Shown here piece by piece: positions 30,679 to 34,535 of a stretch of DNA of 34,535 bases. The position numbers were made by a program, and so were the translations under genes. The DNA comes from Bacteroidota bacterium (lineage in GTDB: Bacteria > Bacteroidota > Rhodothermia > Rhodothermales > JANQRZ01), in NCBI GenBank assembly GCA_038746285.1, contig JBCDKT010000042.1:1-34535 (forward strand). The letters run 5' to 3'. The notes beneath the pieces were generated by a model that made no database searches, had not been told where the DNA came from, and saw only the letters and a program-made list of their open reading frames with translations. The first letter of the stretch is position 1; each line of letters opens with the position of its first letter.

Positions 30679-32244
30679 TCAGTATGTCTCCCGGATGAGG
30701 TCGAGGTCTTCGCGCAGCATCTGGTCGTCGGGGGCGTAGCGCAGCCCTTCTTCGACTAGGGCTGCGGCGGCCTCGTAATCGTCGGCGCGGATTTCAGCCA
30801 TCGCCTCTTCATGGTATATCCAGGCCATCGCCGACCGCAGCTCGGACCGGTCCGGGACGACCTCCAGCGCGTGCCGGACGAGCGCTTTCGCCGCTTCGGG
30901 ATCGGACTTGTTCAGCGCGTCCGGGCCCGAGGCGACGCGGTGCAAGACGAGCCTCGCGTAGGCTTCCCCGATGATCGGGTAGGCCTCGACGTGCTCCGTC
31001 AGCGCCTCGACGATTTCGATGCCTGCCTCCGCGTCTCCCTGGTCGCCGAGGTGCGCCGCGTAGCGGCAGGAGGCGAACACGTAGTTCTCGTGGAACAGGG
31101 GCTCGTCCGGCACCAGGGCGTATGCCCTGCCGCCCTTCTCCCATACCGCTTCGTAGTCCCCGCGCCGCATCATCGACGTGGACCAGTCGTGGTGCACGCC
31201 CGCTTCGAGACGCGCCAGTCCGTCTACGTCCTCCAGCTCCTGCGGCATGTGCGTCCGGGCGAGGCGCACGGTCTCGACGGCCGCCTCGAACCGCTGCTTC
31301 ACCACGAGTTGGATCGCCATGCCTCGCACGACGGGCAGTGCGGCTTCGGCGAACAGCGTGTCCCCGCCACGCGCCGCCAGCGCCCGGTGCAGGGTGGGAA
31401 TGACCTCTTCGGGGTCCTCGCTGCGATCGTACGCCAGTATCGCGAGCGCTCCTGCGTACGCCCGGCGGTACTCCTCCCGGTCGGGCTCGATGCGCAGCGC
31501 CTTCTCGTAGGCCCCGACCGCCGCCTCGTACTGCTCCGCTGCTATGCTGAGTGCGGCCTCGTTGTTGTAGACGATGCCGACGAGGTCCTCCGGCTGAATC
31601 GTCCACTCGTCCCCCATGAAGGTCCGGTAGACCGCGTCTTCGCCTTCGAGCGCCAGCTCCTCCGGGGTGATCATCTTGTAGGCGAGCAGGTGGTCGATCA
31701 CGTCCTCCCGTTCGTCGTCGAAATCGAAGCCCTTCTTGGGGTCGGTGATTTCGATGCGGAGCGCCTCGCCTGCCGGGTCGGCGACGGCGTAGACGTGGAC
31801 CGGGGTGGCGTGGAGCGCGACCGGCACCCCGTGGCGCTGCGCGGCGAGGTAGAACAGCGCGGTCCCGGTGACGCAGTTGAAGCGCCCTCCGTCGGCGAGG
31901 TCGGCGAGTTGAGCGTCCTCGTCGTACCGCTTCAGCACGTCCCGGTGCAGGCGCTTGAAGATGGTCTTGGCTTTCTTCCCGGCGGCGTGCCGGTCCCGGA
32001 CGTGCTGGTCGATGCCGGCGAGCACGTCCTCCACTACGGCTTCGTGAGCGGCGAGGACCTCGGGGCTGGAGACGCCTTCGGCCAGGAGCATCGCGCGCAC
32101 GAGCGAGACGGGCAGGGTGCGCTGCTCCTGCCACTGCTCCAGCATGTGCTCTTCCTCGGCCGAAGCGTAGAGGTCGGGCTGGGCAGCCGCCGCCGTTCCT
32201 GCGAGTGCCAGCAGGATGAGTAGGTGCGCAGCGGAACGTCGCAT
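30679..32244 (-). CDS. Secreted transglutaminase-like protein with TPR-like repeats
   Basis: A 521-residue protein. A signal peptide (MRRSAAHLLILLALAGTAAA) leads into a papain/transglutaminase-like domain: FNCVTGTALFYLAAQRHGVP with Cys124, TPVHVYAV with His150, and IEITDPKKGF with Asp168 as a possible catalytic triad. From about residue 220 the protein is TPR-like (NEAALSIAAEQYEAAVGAYEKAL, AMAEIRADDYEAAAALVEEGL, and others). A function as a periplasmic peptidase or peptide-linking scaffold is plausible, though many such domains are inactive. The ATG at 32244 starts the signal peptide directly. A TATATT box lies 30 bp upstream. Confidence 0.82.
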   Translation of the reverse strand: MRRSAAHLLILLALAGTAAAAQPDLYASAEEEHMLEQWQEQRTLPVSLVRAMLLAEGVSSPEVLAAHEAVVEDVLAGIDQHVRDRHAAGKKAKTIFKRLHRDVLKRYDEDAQLADLADGGRFNCVTGTALFYLAAQRHGVPVALHATPVHVYAVADPAGEALRIEITDPKKGFDFDDEREDVIDHLLAYKMITPEELALEGEDAVYRTFMGDEWTIQPEDLVGIVYNNEAALSIAAEQYEAAVGAYEKALRIEPDREEYRRAYAGALAILAYDRSEDPEEVIPTLHRALAARGGDTLFAEAALPVVRGMAIQLVVKQRFEAAVETVRLARTHMPQELEDVDGLARLEAGVHHDWSTSMMRRGDYEAVWEKGGRAYALVPDEPLFHENYVFASCRYAAHLGDQGDAEAGIEIVEALTEHVEAYPIIGEAYARLVLHRVASGPDALNKSDPEAAKALVRHALEVVPDRSELRSAMAWIYHEEAMAEIRADDYEAAAALVEEGLRYAPDDQMLREDLDLIRETY

Positions 32245-32273
32245 ATGCCGGGGGTAGCTTAGGTTCAGGCGGG

Positions 32274-32280
32274 CAATATA
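32274..32280 (-). promoter_or_regulatory. Possible TATATT promoter box for the transglutaminase-like gene
   Basis: TATATTG is read on the minus strand, 29 bp ahead of ATG 32244. It matches the box at 10725 and the TATATT at 24146 (minus). No clear -33 element is seen. Confidence 0.3.
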
Positions 32281-32397
32281 GAGCCGTCCCTCCGGCGTGT
32301 CCGCCGTCTTCGCAGCCCGGAGCGACGACCCGAAGCTACGGCCTGGCGTGGTACGCTCTCCCAACCTCACCGCTTTTCTCACCCAACCCCTACCGCT

Positions 32398-33033
32398 ATG
32401 AACATCGGCATTCTCGGCTCCGGCGAGGTGGGCCGCACCCTCGGCGCGGGCTTCGCCGCACGCGGCCACGACGTCCACCTGGGCACCCGCTCTCCCGACC
32501 GCAACGAGCTTCGGCAGTGGGCGTCGGACACCGGCGCGAGCGTCGCGGCGTTCGACGGCGCGGCGGCCTTCGGGCACGTCCTCGTGCTGGCTACCGCGTG
32601 GGACGGGACGGAGAACGCGGTCCGCCTCGCCGGCCCCGACCACTTCGCCGGCAAGACGGTCCTCGACGCCACCAACCCGCTCGATTTCTCCGAGGGCTCG
32701 CTCCGCCTCGCGGTCTCGGGCGAAGACTCCTCCGGCGAGCGCGTGCAGGCGTGGCTTCCCGAGGCGCACGTCGTCAAGTGCTTCAACACGGTCGGGGCCG
32801 GCCTGATGGTGGACCCCGACCTCCCCGGCGGCCCGCCGACGATGTTCATCGCCGGCAACGACGAGCACGCGAAGAAGACGGCCGCTGAGGTGCTCAGTGC
32901 CTTCGGCTGGGAGGGCGTCGACCTCGGCGGGATCGAGATGTCGCGCCACCTCGACGCCCTCGCCATCATCTGGATCACGCACGCGATGCGGACGCAGTCT
33001 CGGGACCACGCCTTCAAGCTGCTCGCCGGCTGA
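32398..33033 (+). CDS. NADPH-dependent F420 reductase-like oxidoreductase
   Basis: A 211-residue protein. It opens with a Rossmann dinucleotide-binding motif MNIGILGSGEVGRTLGAGFA, followed by VHLGTRSPD, where an Arg/Ser pair would prefer NADP. Typical family segments are KTVLDATNPL, VVKCFNTVGAGL and PTMFIAGND. The family includes archaeal F420:NADPH reductase and many NAD(P)-binding relatives of unknown substrate; the length fits. F420 synthesis genes are not in this window, so F420 use is not established. The gene is divergent from the transglutaminase-like gene and 77 bp upstream of the SbtA-like gene on the same strand. Confidence 0.85.
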   Translation: MNIGILGSGEVGRTLGAGFAARGHDVHLGTRSPDRNELRQWASDTGASVAAFDGAAAFGHVLVLATAWDGTENAVRLAGPDHFAGKTVLDATNPLDFSEGSLRLAVSGEDSSGERVQAWLPEAHVVKCFNTVGAGLMVDPDLPGGPPTMFIAGNDEHAKKTAAEVLSAFGWEGVDLGGIEMSRHLDALAIIWITHAMRTQSRDHAFKLLAG

Positions 33034-33110
33034 GGCGTCTCGGGAGCGCGGGGCATTGCGGCACCCGCTGTATCTTCGCCGGTCCGCCCATCTCGCCGCC
33101 CCGCAAGGCC

Positions 33111-34076
33111 ATGGAAAGTATCGGCGCGCTCGCCGCCAACCTCCTCTCGCCGATCATCCTGGCCTTCGTCCTGGGCGTCTTCGCCTCGCTGGTGCGGAGC
33201 GACCTCCGGCTGCCGGAGGGGCTCTACAGCTCGCTCTCGATCTACCTCCTGCTCGCGATTGGACTCAAGGGCGGCGTCGAGCTGAGCAAGACCCCACTCA
33301 GCGAGTTCGTCGGCCCGGCTCTGCTCACGCTCGGCCTCGGCATCCTCACGCCGATCACCGCCTACAACGTCCTCCGCAAGCTCGGCCGGTTCGACCGCGA
33401 GAACGCCGCGGCGATCGCCGCCCACTACGGCTCGGTCTCAGCGGTGACCTTCATCGTCGCGATCACCTTCGGCTCGATGACGGGGCAGGTGCCCGAGGGG
33501 TTCATGCCGACGCTCGTGGCGATCCTCGAAGTGCCGGCGATCGTCGTGGCGCTGATGATCGCCTTCACGCGGGCCAAGCGCGCGGGGTCGTGGAAGGAGG
33601 CGCTGCACGAGGTGCTCGCCGGGCGCAGCGTGGTCCTGCTCGTCGGGGGCGTGCTGATCGGGTGGGCCGTCGGGCCGGCTGGGTTCGAGCCGGTGGCGCC
33701 GTTCTTCGCGGCGGGCTTCCAGGGGGCGCTCACGCTCTTCCTGCTGGAGATGGGGATCGTCGCGGCGCGGCGGCTGAAAGACCTCCGCGAGGTCGGCGTC
33801 TTCCTGGTCGGCTTCGGCATCCTCGTCCCGATCCTCCACGGGCTGCTCGCGGTGTGGCTCGGCAGCCTCGTCGGGCTCTCGGTGGGCGGCAGCGCGGTGC
33901 TCGGCGCGATGGTCTCGAGCGCGTCCTACATCGCGGCCCCCGCCGCCGTCCGCATCGCCCTGCCGGAGGCCAACCCGACGTTCTACCTCACCGCCTCGCT
34001 GGGCATCACGTTCCCGTTCAACGTCACGCTCGGCATCCCGCTCTATTTTACGTTTGCCCAGTGGTTCTGCTGCTGA
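33111..34076 (+). CDS. SbtA-family sodium-dependent bicarbonate transporter
   Basis: A 321-residue membrane protein with ten or so hydrophobic segments, beginning MESIGALAANLLSPIILAFV. The family marks LAIGLKGGVELS, AAHYGSVSAVTFIVAITF and ASYIAAPAAVRIALPEA are present; the last holds the conserved substrate/sodium crossover region of the SbtA fold. Cyanobacterial SbtA imports bicarbonate with sodium, and homologues occur in many heterotrophs. The partner PII-like SbtB gene follows 19 bp later, which supports the assignment. In a heterotroph, imported bicarbonate would serve carboxylases or pH balance; that is inference. Confidence 0.92.
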   Translation: MESIGALAANLLSPIILAFVLGVFASLVRSDLRLPEGLYSSLSIYLLLAIGLKGGVELSKTPLSEFVGPALLTLGLGILTPITAYNVLRKLGRFDRENAAAIAAHYGSVSAVTFIVAITFGSMTGQVPEGFMPTLVAILEVPAIVVALMIAFTRAKRAGSWKEALHEVLAGRSVVLLVGGVLIGWAVGPAGFEPVAPFFAAGFQGALTLFLLEMGIVAARRLKDLREVGVFLVGFGILVPILHGLLAVWLGSLVGLSVGGSAVLGAMVSSASYIAAPAAVRIALPEANPTFYLTASLGITFPFNVTLGIPLYFTFAQWFCC

Positions 34077-34095
34077 CCCTCAACGGTTTCCCGCC

Positions 34096-34398
34096 ATGCA
34101 CACCGTCACGCTGAAGCTCGTCACGATCGTCACCGAGCGCATCTTGAAGGACCACCTGCTGCGCGCGCTGGAGGAGCTGGGCGCGAAGGGCTACACGCTG
34201 ACGAAGGCGCAGGGCGAGGGCTCGCGGGGCGTCCGCGTCAGCGAGTGGGAGGGCTCGGACACGAAGATCGAGACGCTCGTGAGCGAGGACGTGGCGAAGG
34301 CCCTCGTGGCGCACGTCGCCGAGAAGTACTTCGAGCACTACGCCGTGATCGTCTACGTCCAGGACGCCGAGGTCGTGCGGGGCGACAAGTATATCTAA
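34096..34398 (+). CDS. SbtB-like PII-family regulator
   Basis: A 100-residue protein with a ferredoxin-like PII fold: MHTVTLKLVTIVTERILKD (strand 1 and helix), ELGAKGYTLTKAQGEGSRG (entry to the T-loop), TKIETLVSEDVAKALVAHV, and YAVIVYVQDAEVV. The family binds adenine nucleotides (cAMP, AMP, ADP/ATP, c-di-AMP) between subunits and gates the SbtA partner through the T-loop. The protein ends at GDKYI and lacks the Cys-containing C-terminal extension known in cyanobacterial SbtB (a CGPEGC-type loop linked to redox control). The ATG at 34096 was chosen because it gives the normal PII start; it is 19 bp after the SbtA stop. Confidence 0.88.
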   Translation: MHTVTLKLVTIVTERILKDHLLRALEELGAKGYTLTKAQGEGSRGVRVSEWEGSDTKIETLVSEDVAKALVAHVAEKYFEHYAVIVYVQDAEVVRGDKYI

Positions 34399-34434
34399 TA
34401 CCAGTTCTTCAGGATAGTGTCTCACCTATACGAG

Positions 34435-34518
34435 GTCGTCCCCGCGCAGGCGGGGACCCATGCACCCCCCTGTGTGAAGCGCCGCCGCCTGATGGATGCC
34501 CGCCTGCGCGGGCATGAC
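34435..34518. repeat. Dyad repeat of two related hairpins
   Basis: Two 27-bp blocks, 34435-34461 and 34492-34518, are inverted relative to each other with few mismatches. Each contains its own hairpin: GTCCCCGC/GCGGGGAC and ATGCCCGC/GCGGGCAT, both 8-bp arms with a 4-nt loop. It begins 36 bp after the sbtB-like stop and may double as its terminator. Paired hairpins of this GCCCGC type are known widely as dispersed elements in bacteria. Confidence 0.75.
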
Positions 34519-34535
34519 ATGAGAGTGAGGCAACA

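Noticed and set aside
1-34535. CRISPR array, rRNA, tRNA or riboswitch
   Set aside because: No regularly spaced direct repeats, no conserved rRNA blocks and no tRNA-like cloverleaf with TTCGANTC were seen on either strand by eye. A covariance-model scan would settle it.

Overview
The window is about 34.5 kb of GC-rich DNA (roughly two thirds G+C by eye) from a free-living, probably marine or halotolerant, member of the Bacteroidota/Rhodothermota side of the tree. The main clues are a secreted protein ending in a type IX secretion (Por) sorting domain (6318-7886), a kinase-TPR protein and a protease-propeller-barrel protein of Rhodothermia style, Shine-Dalgarno-poor starts, and Bacteroidota-like promoter fragments. 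Species cannot be told from sequence alone; a Rubricoccaceae/Salinibacter-like bacterium is my best inference. There are about 32 genes and no rRNA, tRNA or CRISPR array that I could see.

Layout. 1-3.4 kb: 3' part of a Ser/Thr kinase-TPR gene, a 159-bp MITE-like element, a DUF2461 gene and a small lipoprotein. 3.4-6.2 kb (minus): an NTF2-like protein, then the ppx-mrp-nfu cluster (exopolyphosphatase-like protein, Fe-S carrier ATPase, Fe-S scaffold). 6.3-10.6 kb: a T9SS cargo protein convergent with prmA and a four-repeat envelope protein. 10.9-14.1 kb: a complete partner-switching module made of a membrane-bound GAF-SpoIIE phosphatase, a STAS anti-anti-sigma factor and an RsbW-like kinase. 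14.1-14.8 kb: a RelE-type toxin/antitoxin pair plus an orphan Phd-type antitoxin. 14.8-18.1 kb: a large metallopeptidase/beta-propeller/outer-membrane-barrel gene. 18.2-18.85 kb: a REP-associated tyrosine transposase (RAYT). 18.8-21.1 kb: an ABC-2 exporter (NatAB-like). 21.2-22.7 kb: a patch of small orphan genes, partly of lower GC, with two copies of a TGTCATTGCGAG-type repeat. 22.7-24.1 kb: ruvC and a yebC-family gene. 24.3-30.5 kb: a phosphodiesterase-like lipoprotein, a DUF805-SRPBCC fusion, a MepA-like peptidase coupled to a D-threonine-aldolase-like enzyme, and a hybrid histidine kinase. 30.7-34.4 kb: a secreted transglutaminase-like/TPR protein, an F420-reductase-like oxidoreductase, and an SbtA-SbtB bicarbonate transporter/PII pair. 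A dyad repeat closes the window.

The most striking layer is the repeat DNA. At least five kinds of palindromic or inverted-repeat element sit in or at the ends of genes: (i) GTAGGGGC-type palindromes over the prmA stop codon, in frame inside the protease-barrel gene, and in frame inside the RAYT gene itself; (ii) TGTCATTGCGAG repeats; (iii) TCGTCATTCG-type repeats that supply the last codons and stop of both ppx and the yebC-family gene; (iv) the 159-bp MITE with TTA target duplication; (v) the terminal GCCCGC dyad. The RAYT is the only mobility gene seen and is a candidate mover of class (i). That link is an inference from proximity and family knowledge.
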